From positions 46,430 to 110,429 of the forward strand of contig WLKQ01000001.1 in NCBI GenBank assembly GCA_009701185.1: DNA of 64,000 nucleotides, given 5' to 3'. How positions within the stretch are numbered: the first letter of the stretch is position 1; every line of letters starts with the position of its first letter. This document shows, in pieces, positions 1-9,654 of the stretch. A model generated the notes under the pieces. It ran no database searches, was not told the origin of the DNA, and saw nothing but the letters and a program-made list of their open reading frames with translations. The stretch is from Actinomycetota bacterium. Its GTDB lineage: Bacteria; Actinomycetota; Actinomycetes; Nanopelagicales; Nanopelagicaceae. A program made the position numbers and the translations under genes.

Positions 1-2227
1 TTTGGCAATCCTCAACAATTCGTGCCGTTAAGTAATCTGCATCAAGGGCGCTGATTGAACCAACCTGTGCGATCAGATCATTGGCACTAAATGAGATTGG
101 ATAAATAGTCTTAACCGCACTCCAAAGGGTATCTAGATCCCACTCCTCTGAATAACCCTCAGATGTTGCTGCGGCAACGTATGCCTCTAAGGTTTCGCGA
201 ACAAATATAGCGACTTGCTCCTTAATATCCTCACCCTCGAGAACCATGCGGCGCTCACCATAGACAACTTGGCGTTGTCTGTTCATAACATCGTCATATT
301 TCAAAACATTTTTACGCATTTCAAAGTTCTGTGCTTCAACCTGCGTTTGAGCAGATCTAATTGCATTGCTGACCATCTTTGATTCGATTGGCGCATCTTC
401 AGGAATTCCAGCTGCAGTTAAAAAGCGTTCTACCATTCCAGAGTTAAAGCGGCGCATGAGATCATCTTGAAGCGAGAGATAAAAACGTGATTCTCCTGGA
501 TCACCTTGACGTCCAGAACGACCGCGCAGCTGATTATCAATACGACGCGATTCATGTCGCTCTGTACCAAGAACATATAAGCCGCCGAGAGCTACTACTT
601 CTTCATGCCCCTTAGCTACTGCCGCTTTTTGACGGGCAATTTCTTCAGGCCATGCCGCTTCATACTCTTGTGCATTATCTACTGGAGAAATTCCTCGGCG
701 CTGCAGTTCAAAGTCAGCCATAAACTCTGGATTACCACCCAACATAATGTCGGTACCGCGGCCTGCCATATTTGTTGCAACAGTTACTGCGCCCTTAACG
801 CCAGCACGCGCGATGATTGCTGCTTCGCGCTCATGATGCTTTGCATTTAAAACTTCATGTGCAACGCCAGATTTTCTTAAAAACGCTGAAAGCTCTTCGG
901 ATTTTTCAACACTGACGGTACCGACCAAGACAGGTTGGCCCTTGCGATGCTTTTCAACAATATCTAAGGTGACCGCTGCAAATTTTCCCACCTCAGTCTT
1001 GTAGACAAGGTCTGAAGCATCGATGCGAACCATTTCGCGGTTAGTAGGAATAGGCACAACGCCGAGCTTATAAATCTGATGAAATTCTGATGCCTCGGTC
1101 ATGGCCGTACCGGTCATGCCAGAAAGCTTGCTATACAGGCGGAAATAGTTCTGCAACGTGATTGTTGCAAGAGTTTGGTTTTCATCTTTAATTTCAATAC
1201 GTTCTTTAGCTTCAAGGGCTTGGTGTAGACCCTCGCTATAGCGACGCCCAGCCAACATACGGCCTGTGTGCTCATCAACAATAAGGAGTTCGCCATTCAT
1301 GACAACATAATCTTTGTCGCGCTTAAATAACTCTTTAGCACGTACAGCATTGTTGAGGTAGCCAATCATGGGAGTATTGGCAGCTTCGTAAAGATTCCCG
1401 ATCTGCAACAACTCTTCAACCTTTGTGACGCCTTCTTCAAGAATTCCTATAGTCTTCTTTTTCTCATCAACTTCATAATGAACATCACGTTGTAATTTGC
1501 CAACATGGTTTGCGAACTCTACGTACCACTTTGTTGCCTTGTCGGCAGGTCCGCTGATAATCAGCGGTGTACGAGCTTCATCGATTAAAATTGAGTCAAC
1601 TTCATCTACAACTGCAAAAAAGTGATCGCGCTGGACGCACTCTTCGAGAGACCAAGCCATGTTGTCACGTAGGTAGTCAAAACCAAATTCATTATTTGTT
1701 CCATATGTAATGTCTGCTGCATATGCTTCACGTCGTTCAGCCGGTGTCATGTTGGCAAGAATGACGCCAACTTTTAATCCAAGGAATCGATGAATACGAC
1801 CCATCCATTCACTATCGCGTTCTGCTAAATAATCATTTGTAGTGACAACGTGTACTCCACGACCAGCGAGCGCGTTCAAATATGAAGGAAGCGTTGCAAC
1901 TAAAGTTTTACCTTCACCTGTTCGCATTTCAGCGATATTTCCACGGTGCAATGCTGAGCCACCCATGATTTGTACGTCATAGTGGCGTTGGCCTAACGTT
2001 CTTTTTGCTGCTTCACGGACAACGGCATAAGCCTCCGGCAAAAGTGAATCCAATGACTCACCATTGGCATAACGACTCTGAAAAAGGGTGGTCTGTTCAC
2101 GAAGTTGCGAATCTGATAGCGCGCTGATTCGGGCCTCTTGGGCGTTTACAGCATCAACGATCTTGCCCAGCTCACGAAGGAGTCGACCTTCTCCGGCACG
2201 CATGATCTTGTCTAAAAACGCTGACAT
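1..2227 (-). CDS. secA: Preprotein translocase ATPase SecA (3' end cut by window)
   Basis: Motor ATPase that drives unfolded preproteins through SecYEG at the membrane. The reading frame is open from an ATG at 2227 to the window edge, giving the first 742 or so of about 900 residues; it is absent from the ORF track because it has no stop here. Visible are MRTGEGKT (Walker A, near residue 104), [12 protein letters not shown] (Walker B, near 210) and NMAGRGTDI of the second nucleotide-binding fold. The C-terminal linker and any zinc tail lie outside. It follows comF by 37 bp; the hpf/raiA gene commonly found between them in Actinobacteria is absent. Identification is secure. Confidence 0.97.
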   Translation of the reverse strand, partial: MSAFLDKIMRAGEGRLLRELGKIVDAVNAQEARISALSDSQLREQTTLFQSRYANGESLDSLLPEAYAVVREAAKRTLGQRHYDVQIMGGSALHRGNIAEMRTGEGKTLVATLPSYLNALAGRGVHVVTTNDYLAERDSEWMGRIHRFLGLKVGVILANMTPAERREAYAADITYGTNNEFGFDYLRDNMAWSLEECVQRDHFFAVVDEVDSILIDEARTPLIISGPADKATKWYVEFANHVGKLQRDVHYEVDEKKKTIGILEEGVTKVEELLQIGNLYEAANTPMIGYLNNAVRAKELFKRDKDYVVMNGELLIVDEHTGRMLAGRRYSEGLHQALEAKERIEIKDENQTLATITLQNYFRLYSKLSGMTGTAMTEASEFHQIYKLGVVPIPTNREMVRIDASDLVYKTEVGKFAAVTLDIVEKHRKGQPVLVGTVSVEKSEELSAFLRKSGVAHEVLNAKHHEREAAIIARAGVKGAVTVATNMAGRGTDIMLGGNPEFMADFELQRRGISPVDNAQEYEAAWPEEIARQKAAVAKGHEEVVALGGLYVLGTERHESRRIDNQLRGRSGRQGDPGESRFYLSLQDDLMRRFNSGMVERFLTAAGIPEDAPIESKMVSNAIRSAQTQVEAQNFEMRKNVLKYDDVMNRQRQVVYGERRMVLEGEDIKEQVAIFVRETLEAYVAAATSEGYSEEWDLDTLWSAVKTIYPISFSANDLIAQVGSISALDADYLTARIVEDCQ

Positions 2228-2264
2228 CGCCTAAAACCTTTCAAAAACATTGAGCTTGTGGCTC

Positions 2265-2900
2265 CTATCGTAGAGGTTGGGCCACGCAAGCGGTAACTGA
2301 GCCAATAACGTGGCATCCAGCGGCAGTCAGGGCTCGTGCGGCCTCTCTCAGGGTTGCCCCGGTGGTCACGACATCATCGACAAGGATTAAATCGGCCAGA
2401 GGTATTCGCCCGGGTTTAAGGGCCAGAGCACCCTCCATATTCTTCACGCGTTCTCCTGCATGTAAACCACTCTGGTCCTTTACTGGGCGAATAACGTGCA
2501 GGCAGTCACTTACTGACATGAAACCCTGCTGCGCAACTTGTTCGGCAATATCAACCATAAAGCTCCTGCCCCGACGCCGTTTAACTGAGAGAGAGGATGG
2601 AATGGGAACTAGCGAAATATGCCGGGACTGTAAATCTCTTGTATGTAGAACGTGGATGATTGAATCAATAATTAACTGATCTGCAGCCTTTATCCCATTT
2701 TCTTTGGCGGCCAAGAGAATCTTTCGAGCTGTGCCTGAATATGGAATTGCAGAATGAACTTTCAATGTTGACACATTCGTTAGGTAGTAGTGCGGATGCC
2801 ATTCACTGCGACATTTGGAACAAATTGATAAACCAATAGAATTGCAACCAAAACATCGGGTAGGAAAAATCAATTGACTAAACTCAGAGAATAGATTCAT
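2265..2900 (-). CDS. comF: ComF family phosphoribosyltransferase-like protein
   Basis: 211 residues, usual for ComF/GntX proteins. An N-terminal zinc knuckle (C16, C19, C27, C30) is followed by a phosphoribosyltransferase fold with the PRPP loop VDDVVTTGAT near residue 175. ComF helps single-stranded DNA uptake in competent bacteria, but in Actinobacteria its role is unproven; I see no other competence genes here. It lies between mtrB and secA as in other Actinobacteria. A TATCGT box 6 nt before the ATG suggests its own leaderless transcript. Confidence 0.88.
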   Translation of the reverse strand: MNLFSEFSQLIFPTRCFGCNSIGLSICSKCRSEWHPHYYLTNVSTLKVHSAIPYSGTARKILLAAKENGIKAADQLIIDSIIHVLHTRDLQSRHISLVPIPSSLSVKRRRGRSFMVDIAEQVAQQGFMSVSDCLHVIRPVKDQSGLHAGERVKNMEGALALKPGRIPLADLILVDDVVTTGATLREAARALTAAGCHVIGSVTACVAQPLR

Positions 2901-2906
2901 CCCTGG

Positions 2907-2912
2907 ACGATA
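2907..2912 (-). promoter_or_regulatory. -10 box of leaderless comF
   Basis: TATCGT ends 6 nt before the comF ATG (2900), so transcription would start at or next to the start codon. No Shine-Dalgarno sequence is present. Confidence 0.5.
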
Positions 2913-2948
2913 AACTTACTTTGTAAGAGCTAAAAGTCGTTGTGGAAA

Positions 2949-4499
2949 CTATTCATGATAATCATCGGGTGTAAGTTTTATTAATCTCGAATTAATGCCG
3001 TGTCCAGCGTGACGAGGCAGCGTTAGTACAAAGTGTGCGCCTTTTCTAGGTCTTCCCCATGCCTCTAGTTCACCGTTGTGAAGTCGAGCATCTTCCAGAG
3101 CGATAGAGAGTCCCAATCCTGTGCCCCCTCTGGTGCGAGCACGTGAAGGATCAGCACGCCAGAATCGATCAAAGACTCTTGGTAATGCACTCTCATCAAG
3201 TCCAATACCAAAATCTCGAACTCCAATTGCAACATCTTCATCACTTGCGACGACCGTAATAGAGATTGGCTTTTCTTCTGCGTAATCAATCGCATTCGTG
3301 AACAAATTTCGTAAAATACGCTCAACTCGGCGAATATCGGCGGTAACTGGCAGCGTTTCACTGATGCTATAAATACGCAGATCAGTGGAATGCTGTTTAG
3401 CCACCCAATCAAGATCGTCGGCACAGCGATTTATCAATCCAATAATGTCGAACTCCACGGGCTCCAAGACTGCAACTTCTGCATCAAATCGACTAATTTC
3501 AAGTAAATCTTCCAGCAAGCGTTCAAATCTATCTAGTTGCGCCACCATTAATTCGCTACTTCTGGCAAGAATTGGATCAAAACTTTCACCGAACGAGTTA
3601 ATCACCTCAGATGCCATTCTCAATGTTGTCAATGGAGTACGAAGTTCATGAGAAACATCAGATACGAAGCGCTGCTGTACCAGTGAAAGGTTTTCGAGTC
3701 GAGCAATCTGTTTTTCTAAAGACTCGGCCATCTCATTGAATGCACTTCCAAGAGTTGCAATCTCATCGCTAGAGCGAACATTCATTCTTTGTCTAAAATC
3801 ACCCGCAGTAAATTGTGTTGCAATTTGAGCGGCTTGGCGAACCGGGCGCACTACTTGCCTTACTACAAACCAAGTAATTAATGCAATTAAAAGAACGAGA
3901 AATAAACCAGTCAAGTAAAGATATTTTTGAATCAAGATTAGCGTTGCATTTTGATTTGCTAATGAAAAAAGCATATACATCTCATATTTGCCGGCATTGG
4001 GTATAAAAACATTTTGCCCAATAGCAAGTCCCGGAATATCTTCTCCGCCTGAATAATTGACGCGGATATAACTCCACTCTAACTTATCTGTCTTCTGGAC
4101 CTGTTTCCGTAATGTTTTGGGAATAGAATTCAGATCAACTCCATTTGAGGAGACTTCATAATTAATTCTGTAGGCATTTCCAGGACTACGAAGGAAGATA
4201 ACTTCACGAGCATTTTCATTTGATGTTAATGTGGTTGCAGAACTAATAATCTCTTCAACGACTTTCTTTATCACGGCATCACTTTGGGTTTGTGCTAAAA
4301 CAAAACGATATTGAGCGCTGAAAATCGTAGATCGAGCTTCTATGACTGCTGAATCAATATTCACCTGTTTAATGCCATTGGCTAACTGAGAATTCAGGGC
4401 TGAGCCAGCTATGTAAATAACCACCAATGAGAGGACGAGCGTTGAAATTACGACTTTAAAGGCTAGTGAGTTCCTAACTGTGGTAGCTATTCGGTTCAT
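2949..4499 (-). CDS. mtrB: Sensor histidine kinase MtrB
   Basis: Membrane sensor kinase that phosphorylates MtrA; in Actinobacteria the pair links cell-wall state, division and osmotic stress. 516 residues: membrane helix about 14-34, extracytoplasmic sensor about 35-185, second helix about 193-213, HAMP to about 265, HisKA with the phospho-accepting H284 in VSHELRTP, then an HATPase domain with DFGIGLD and GGTGLGLSIA. It starts 2 nt after the mtrA stop, so the two are co-transcribed. The lipoprotein gene lpqB, which normally follows mtrB, is missing: only 48 bp separate mtrB from comF. Confidence 0.95.
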   Translation of the reverse strand: MNRIATTVRNSLAFKVVISTLVLSLVVIYIAGSALNSQLANGIKQVNIDSAVIEARSTIFSAQYRFVLAQTQSDAVIKKVVEEIISSATTLTSNENAREVIFLRSPGNAYRINYEVSSNGVDLNSIPKTLRKQVQKTDKLEWSYIRVNYSGGEDIPGLAIGQNVFIPNAGKYEMYMLFSLANQNATLILIQKYLYLTGLFLVLLIALITWFVVRQVVRPVRQAAQIATQFTAGDFRQRMNVRSSDEIATLGSAFNEMAESLEKQIARLENLSLVQQRFVSDVSHELRTPLTTLRMASEVINSFGESFDPILARSSELMVAQLDRFERLLEDLLEISRFDAEVAVLEPVEFDIIGLINRCADDLDWVAKQHSTDLRIYSISETLPVTADIRRVERILRNLFTNAIDYAEEKPISITVVASDEDVAIGVRDFGIGLDESALPRVFDRFWRADPSRARTRGGTGLGLSIALEDARLHNGELEAWGRPRKGAHFVLTLPRHAGHGINSRLIKLTPDDYHE

Positions 4500-4501
4500 C
4501 C

Positions 4502-5188
4502 TTACGAACCGCCCATCACTCCAGCTTTGTATCCAACGCCTCTTACTGTAACGACTATTTCAGGACGTTCGGCATCATGTTCAATTTTGGAGCGAAGTCG
4601 CTGTACGTGAACATTTACTAAGCGGGTATCAGTTGAGTGACGGTAACCCCAAACCTCACCAAGAAGTGCATCTCGCGAAAAAACTCGCCCCGGCTCTTTA
4701 GCTAGAGCGACAAGTAGATCGAATTCTAAACGGGTTAGAAAAATCTCTTTTCCTGCACGCAATACTTGGTGAGCTTGTACATCAATGGCTAAATCACTGA
4801 TAGTTAAAAGTCCAGAGATATCAGAATTAGTCCGGCGTAGACGTGTGCGGATGCGGGCAACAAGTTCTGACGGGTGTCTAAAAGGTTTGACCATATAGTC
4901 ATCAGCGCCAGCCTCTAACCCGCGGACTACATCGTAGGTATCTCCCCGTGCACTGAGCATGATGATGGGAACCATTGATTCAGCACGAATTAATTTACAT
5001 ACCTCGATGCCATCTAACCCTGGAAGCATGACATCGAGTAAAACTAAATCCGGAGGATTGCTTCTAAAAACCTCAAGAACTTCATCACCGCGACTTACAA
5101 GGTCAACATCAATTCCTGCTCCGGTTAAAACAATACCGAGCATTTCAGAAAGGTCTTGATCGTCATCGACGACCATAACCAATGTCAT
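4502..5188 (-). CDS. mtrA: Response regulator MtrA
   Basis: OmpR/PhoB-type DNA-binding response regulator, 228 residues, partner of MtrB. The receiver domain shows the acidic pocket VDDD (7-10), phospho-acceptor D52 in LLDVMLPG and K101 in MVKPF; a winged-helix domain follows with VRGVGYKAG at its end. Its ATG overlaps the ahcY stop as TAATG, so translation is probably coupled to ahcY. tmk, which lies between ahcY and mtrA in Mycobacterium, is not here. Confidence 0.96.
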   Translation of the reverse strand: MTLVMVVDDDQDLSEMLGIVLTGAGIDVDLVSRGDEVLEVFRSNPPDLVLLDVMLPGLDGIEVCKLIRAESMVPIIMLSARGDTYDVVRGLEAGADDYMVKPFRHPSELVARIRTRLRRTNSDISGLLTISDLAIDVQAHQVLRAGKEIFLTRLEFDLLVALAKEPGRVFSRDALLGEVWGYRHSTDTRLVNVHVQRLRSKIEHDAERPEIVVTVRGVGYKAGVMGGS

Positions 5189-6474
5189 TAGCTACCGTGC
5201 TCCCAAGAGTTTAGGTACATATCTTGGGCGGGTGTAAGTACATCGATTCGCCCACCCATGCTTATTAATTTAAGGCTTGCAACTTCCTTATCAATATATG
5301 TAGGAACCTCGTGTACTCCTGGCTTTAGATTCTTAGCTTCCTTCACTAAGTACTCTGCCGTTAATGCTTGATCAGAGAAAGACATATCCATCACTGATGC
5401 TGGGTGGCCCTCGGCAGCACCAAGGTTTACAAGGCGACCCTCAGCTAAAAGCAGCAGTCTGCGACCATCGGCAAGGACGTATTCATCAGTTTGGTGGCGC
5501 ATCTTGGAATTCTTAACCTTGGCATGTTGTTCAAGCCATGCAACGTCGATTTCAATATCAAAGTGACCTGAGTTGGCCATGATTGCGCCATCCTTCATCA
5601 CTGCAAAATGCTCATCTCGTAATACGTCACGATTACCAGTAACTGTAATAAATACATCACCAACCTTTGCTGCATCTAGCATAGGCATCACGCGGAAACC
5701 TTGCATCATCGCATCCAGAGCTTTAGTTGGATCAATTTCAGTGACAATTACATCTGCACCCATTCCCTTGGCACGCTCTGCAACACCTTTTCCGCAGTAA
5801 CCAAATCCTGCAACAACGAGAATTCTGCCTGCAAGTAAGAAGTTAGTTGAACGAAATACTGCATCGAGCGTTGATTGACCAGTTCCGTAACGGTTATCAA
5901 ACATATGCTTGGTATCTGTGTCATTGACGGCAATCATTGGGAACTGAAGTGCACCATCTTTTGCCATTTGGTTGAGGCGAATGACGCCAGTTGTTGTCTC
6001 TTCGCAGCCACCAGCAATATTAGGGATTAACTCTTTACGAGTTGTGTGAAGTGTGTTGACTAGATCGCAACCATCATCGAAAACTTGATGAGGTTCGATA
6101 TCTAGAGCTGCATTGATATGTACGTAGTAACCATCACGGTCAACTGCGTTGCGTGCGAAAACACTAATTCCATATTCATGTACGAGTGCAGCGGCAGTGT
6201 CATCTTGAGTTGAGAGCGGATTTGATGCACACAATGCAATTTCAGCGCCACCAGCCTTCAGCACGCGCATGAGATTTGCTGTCTCGGTTGTGACGTGCAT
6301 ACACGCTGCAATGCGAACACCGGCAAATGGTTGGGATTTTTCAAAACGCTCACGAATTTGAGCAAGGACAGGCATATTGCGCTCTGCCCACTCAATGCGC
6401 TTACGACCTTGTGATGCAAGTGATGCATCCGCGATGTCATGGCGTGGAAGAGTTGCTGTAATCGGTACGTTCAC
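5188..6474 (-). CDS. ahcY: S-adenosylhomocysteine hydrolase
   Basis: Cytosolic NAD-dependent enzyme splitting S-adenosylhomocysteine into adenosine and homocysteine, which clears the inhibitory product of methylation. 428 residues with the NAD-binding loop GFGYCGKG and substrate motifs GTGQSTLDA and HPDVM-like [10 protein letters not shown]. It is clearly shorter than the about 490-residue mycobacterial enzyme and ends in YLNSWEHGS rather than the KPDHYRY tail of classical forms, so it resembles the short Thermotoga/archaeal type. Starts at GTG 6474 with a good AAAGGAG site. Its adenosine product could feed the nucleoside enzymes further along the window. Confidence 0.94.
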   Translation of the reverse strand: MNVPITATLPRHDIADASLASQGRKRIEWAERNMPVLAQIRERFEKSQPFAGVRIAACMHVTTETANLMRVLKAGGAEIALCASNPLSTQDDTAAALVHEYGISVFARNAVDRDGYYVHINAALDIEPHQVFDDGCDLVNTLHTTRKELIPNIAGGCEETTTGVIRLNQMAKDGALQFPMIAVNDTDTKHMFDNRYGTGQSTLDAVFRSTNFLLAGRILVVAGFGYCGKGVAERAKGMGADVIVTEIDPTKALDAMMQGFRVMPMLDAAKVGDVFITVTGNRDVLRDEHFAVMKDGAIMANSGHFDIEIDVAWLEQHAKVKNSKMRHQTDEYVLADGRRLLLLAEGRLVNLGAAEGHPASVMDMSFSDQALTAEYLVKEAKNLKPGVHEVPTYIDKEVASLKLISMGGRIDVLTPAQDMYLNSWEHGS

Positions 6475-6553
6475 AAATAGCTCCTTTGAGTAAAATCCTG
6501 TAGGAGCCTAGGTTACTGCCCTGTGAGGGAAAGTGAGTACTTGAAAGTGATTT

Positions 6554-7912
6554 CTAGCCTCTGATGAGGGCGAGAACCTCATCGCGCAGGGCGGCTAACG
6601 CAGCCTGCGTCTTAGCCTCAACATTTAAGCGTAGTAGCGGCTCGGTATTTGAGGGGCGTACGTTAAACCACCAGGTATCCCCAATAACACTCAGACCATC
6701 TAAGTGATCAATGCTGACTCCACCTTTTCCGGTAAAAGTGTTTTCGATTAAATCCATCGTTGCATCAGCATCATCGACTTTTGAATTGATTTCACCACTT
6801 AGAACATAGCGCTGATAGGGCTTTAGGATTTCTGACATGGAATTCTTGTTCAAGCCAAGTGCCGCAATTGCATGTAAGGCTGCCAGAGCTCCAGAATCCG
6901 CCCGCCAAAAATCATTGAAATAGAAATGCCCAGAGTGTTCACCACCAAAAATAGCTCCAGAGTCTGCCATCATCTTCTTGATATACGAGTGACCTACTCG
7001 GCTTCGGAGTCCAACCCCACCATTTTCTTCTATGGTTTCAAGTACGGCTCGTGAAGAGATTAGATTATAAATTATTGTTGAACCTGGATGTTTAACTAAT
7101 TCTCTGTGAGCAATCAAAGAAGTTACATCTGATGGATTAACGACCATACCTTTTTCATCAACTAAAAAGCAGCGATCTGCATCGCCATCAAAAGCTAATC
7201 CGAGATCAGCTTTATGTTTAACAACGGCTTTCTGTAGGTCAACTAAATTTGCTGAATCAATTGGATTGGCTTCATGATTTGGAAAACTACCATCTAGCTC
7301 AAAATAAAGTGGAATCAATTCGCAGTTAAGGCGGTTAAAAATCGCTGGAGCAGTATGACCAGCCATTCCATTTCCAGCATCTACGACGATTTTAAGTCGA
7401 CGAATACTTGTGAGATCTACTAAAAAAAGCAGGTAATCAACGTATTCCTCGAGCATCTCACGATTACTCTCGACTCCAACTGAGCGAATCTCTAATGGCG
7501 AACCTGAGCGAACAAAGTTCTCGATTGTTGCGAGCCCCGATTCTTTGCCTATCGGTCGCGCACTGCTTAGGCAGAGCTTAATTCCGTTGTATTCAGCGGG
7601 ATTGTGACTTGCAGTAAACATTGCACCAGGTAATCCCAACTTACCTGAAGCAAAATACAACATATCGGTAGATGCAAGACCGATACGTATGACGTCCATA
7701 CCTTGCGACGTTACTCCAGCAGAAAATGCATCAGCTAATGCCGGCGATGATGGACGCATATCTTGTCCAATAACAACTGTGCCGGGTTCACGAACTTGCT
7801 GCAGGTAACGTGCAAAGGCTAGACCAGTTGCAAAAGTAAAATCAGGTGTAATTTCAGAGTCAACTAAGCCTCGGATGTCATATGCCTTGAAAATATTCGG
7901 AATTGAATTCAC
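6554..7912 (-). CDS. manB: Phosphomannomutase/phosphoglucomutase
   Basis: Alpha-D-phosphohexomutase that interconverts hexose 6- and 1-phosphates; by context it makes mannose 1-phosphate for GDP-mannose and cell-envelope glycans. 452 residues. Visible are the phosphoserine loop TASHNP (S102), the Mg site DGDADRC near 240, the sugar loop GGEHSGH near 322 and the C-terminal phosphate loop RPSNTEPL. GTG start at 7912 with AGGA 6 nt upstream, 8 bp after DUF3499. Position matches pmmA/manB (Rv3257c) next to DUF3499 in Mycobacterium. Confidence 0.93.
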   Translation of the reverse strand: MNSIPNIFKAYDIRGLVDSEITPDFTFATGLAFARYLQQVREPGTVVIGQDMRPSSPALADAFSAGVTSQGMDVIRIGLASTDMLYFASGKLGLPGAMFTASHNPAEYNGIKLCLSSARPIGKESGLATIENFVRSGSPLEIRSVGVESNREMLEEYVDYLLFLVDLTSIRRLKIVVDAGNGMAGHTAPAIFNRLNCELIPLYFELDGSFPNHEANPIDSANLVDLQKAVVKHKADLGLAFDGDADRCFLVDEKGMVVNPSDVTSLIAHRELVKHPGSTIIYNLISSRAVLETIEENGGVGLRSRVGHSYIKKMMADSGAIFGGEHSGHFYFNDFWRADSGALAALHAIAALGLNKNSMSEILKPYQRYVLSGEINSKVDDADATMDLIENTFTGKGGVSIDHLDGLSVIGDTWWFNVRPSNTEPLLRLNVEAKTQAALAALRDEVLALIRG

Positions 7913-7920
7913 AAATAATC

Positions 7921-8301
7921 CTAAGAAGGAACAGCGCGAAGATGACCCCGTCGGCCGATTGGCGATTGCTCCGTCGCTGTTGGCGCATGAGTAAGTACTT
8001 CTGAATCCATTTTTTCTGGCATTGCAACTTCACGAACTGCATCTGCGATTGCCATTAAGTCATCTTCTGATGGACCTTGCTCATCACCAGATAACTCTTG
8101 CTTAATTACATTCCAACCATGCGGAACCTTGAGTCTCTCGGCATGCATTATGCAAAGATCATATGCATGAGGTTCGCTAAACGTTGCTAATGGACCAACC
8201 ACGGCAGTTGACTCTGCATATATATAAGTCAAAGTCATGGTGGCCGCCGTACGGCACCCGACGCGGGAACACCCGCGCCCTAACTTTGCCATTGAACTCA
8301 T
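7921..8301 (-). CDS. DUF3499 family protein
   Basis: 126-residue actinobacterial protein of unknown function. The N-terminus CSRVGCRTAATMTLTY and DLCIMHAERL are family hallmarks; the paired cysteines plus Cys/His suggest a small zinc ribbon. The C-terminus RRGHLRAVPS is also typical. It is conserved beside manB in Actinobacteria (Rv3258c). The ATG at 8301 is 7 nt after TAATGT, consistent with a leaderless transcript. Confidence 0.9.
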   Translation of the reverse strand: MSSMAKLGRGCSRVGCRTAATMTLTYIYAESTAVVGPLATFSEPHAYDLCIMHAERLKVPHGWNVIKQELSGDEQGPSEDDLMAIADAVREVAMPEKMDSEVLTHAPTATEQSPIGRRGHLRAVPS

Positions 8302-8308
8302 GTAAAGA

Positions 8309-8314
8309 ACATTA
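8309..8314 (-). promoter_or_regulatory. -10 box of leaderless DUF3499 gene
   Basis: TAATGT lies 7 nt before the ATG at 8301, and no ribosome-binding site is visible. This would also drive manB downstream. Confidence 0.45.
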
Positions 8315-8343
8315 GTGGGAAGTCAGTCACATTGTGGGGATTC

Positions 8344-9654
8344 TTAGGGATTTAATACTCGAATGTTTGAATGAGGTATCTCAATTTTGGTTAAAGAACT
8401 GCCGGCAATAATTGGAAAATATCCGTAGCCACTATCTGAAAGTACTAAGGCGCTTGCGTAGTTGTCTTTATTGGCGCGCAGAATAGTTAGCGATCGGGCG
8501 GACTGTGGGGCCCGCCACGTAGCAATATCAGATGCCTTGATGGTGGATCGAATGTTCTTTCCATTAGTCAAGGTGACTTCAAGCTGTACCGCAATCGCGT
8601 CCCCTGCAAAAACGATCAATGGGGACAGCCCGGTGAGCGCAATTTTCAAAGGAACCAGGGGTGTTGCAGGGGTACTCCACACGAAATCTTTATGCGATTT
8701 CACGTTAACCAATGTTGAGACTGATGCCACAACTGGTTGGTCACTCGTAATGCGAAGTGCAAAAGCCTTTGTTGAGATCTTCGGTGCCAAAGAAAGTTCA
8801 ATTACTTTGCCTGGTGCTAAAGAATGTGCGCTAAAACCTAGTGGCACAAATCGTCCATCTGAGGATAAAACCTCTGCTGTAAAACTGGCGCCCACATCTG
8901 ATGGTGTCATGATCCGTAATATGTGAGCGTTTGAGGAACGCTTATTCCCCTTTGTTACTTGGTTTGGAATTCCAGGTATAACTAAGGTTTTCTTTGCTTC
9001 CACTAGAGGATTAACTAAATCACCACCCAGAGCTTTAAGACCAGAGCCTTGCTCATCCACCATAAATGAATTGATTCGCCCAGAACGTGGAACTACATGA
9101 ACTACTAAATTTCTATCCCCCGTGGCTAACGTATCAAGTGAAAGAACTCCGTAGCTTTTGGATTTTAAATTTATAGACTTCAGAGGTTGCTTTCCATTCT
9201 CTGAAAAAGCTTGAATATCTACAATTGCATTGCTCAGCCCACTATTTACAACGATGAGACGTCCTCGTGACTTAACGTCCGAACGTCCACCCACGAACCA
9301 TTGTGAAATTGCTGGCCCAGTACAAATAACACCACCTGCCCAACTTCCTGAGCGGCTTTGCCAATCTACTGGCGTTACTCCTTCTGAAGAAATTACGAGA
9401 GAATCCTTGGCAACCGCATATCGCAAAACTTTAAAAGGAATTGTTTTACTACTTCTGTTTGATAAGCGCTGGAACTGAGTTTTCTTAGATGAAATTGAGA
9501 CTGCAGATGCTAAGCCTGGCAGAGTGGGTGGGCAGACAACTGCAGGATATGCCTCTGAATAGCCCGTAGAAGTTACGGTTGAACCAAGCCCAGTTGCAAT
9601 AGCCCATGAAAGTAGGAGGATCCCTGAACTAATAAAGGCGTTCTTGAATTTCAT
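8344..9654 (-). CDS. Secreted DUF5719-like protein
   Basis: 436 residues with an N-terminal hydrophobic segment (about 8-26) that looks like a signal peptide or anchor, then a beta-rich, cysteine-poor extracytoplasmic region. Position between a large membrane glycosyltransferase and DUF3499 matches the DUF5719 genes of Streptomyces. It overlaps the glycosyltransferase gene by 4 nt, so the two are likely made together and may act together on a surface glycan. The family assignment rests partly on context; no catalytic motif is visible. Confidence 0.7.
   Translation of the reverse strand: MKFKNAFISSGILLLSWAIATGLGSTVTSTGYSEAYPAVVCPPTLPGLASAVSISSKKTQFQRLSNRSSKTIPFKVLRYAVAKDSLVISSEGVTPVDWQSRSGSWAGGVICTGPAISQWFVGGRSDVKSRGRLIVVNSGLSNAIVDIQAFSENGKQPLKSINLKSKSYGVLSLDTLATGDRNLVVHVVPRSGRINSFMVDEQGSGLKALGGDLVNPLVEAKKTLVIPGIPNQVTKGNKRSSNAHILRIMTPSDVGASFTAEVLSSDGRFVPLGFSAHSLAPGKVIELSLAPKISTKAFALRITSDQPVVASVSTLVNVKSHKDFVWSTPATPLVPLKIALTGLSPLIVFAGDAIAVQLEVTLTNGKNIRSTIKASDIATWRAPQSARSLTILRANKDNYASALVLSDSGYGYFPIIAGSSLTKIEIPHSNIRVLNP

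Noticed and set aside
605-1296. Track ORFs of 81 and 60 residues within 605-1296
   Set aside because: Both lie in secA, whose frame is open throughout and carries all helicase motifs.
6480-6515. GCTCCT...AGGAGC pairing that could hide the ahcY ribosome site, possibly an SAH riboswitch
   Set aside because: A TAACCT -10 box at 6510-6515 would start transcription after most of the anti-SD arm, and I see no match to known SAH riboswitch cores. Only a 16-nt loop and 6-bp stem support it.
8462-8926. 154-residue plus-strand ORF opposite the DUF5719-like gene
   Set aside because: Shadow frame; the minus-strand gene is coupled by 4 nt to its neighbour and has a signal peptide, while this ORF has no domain.
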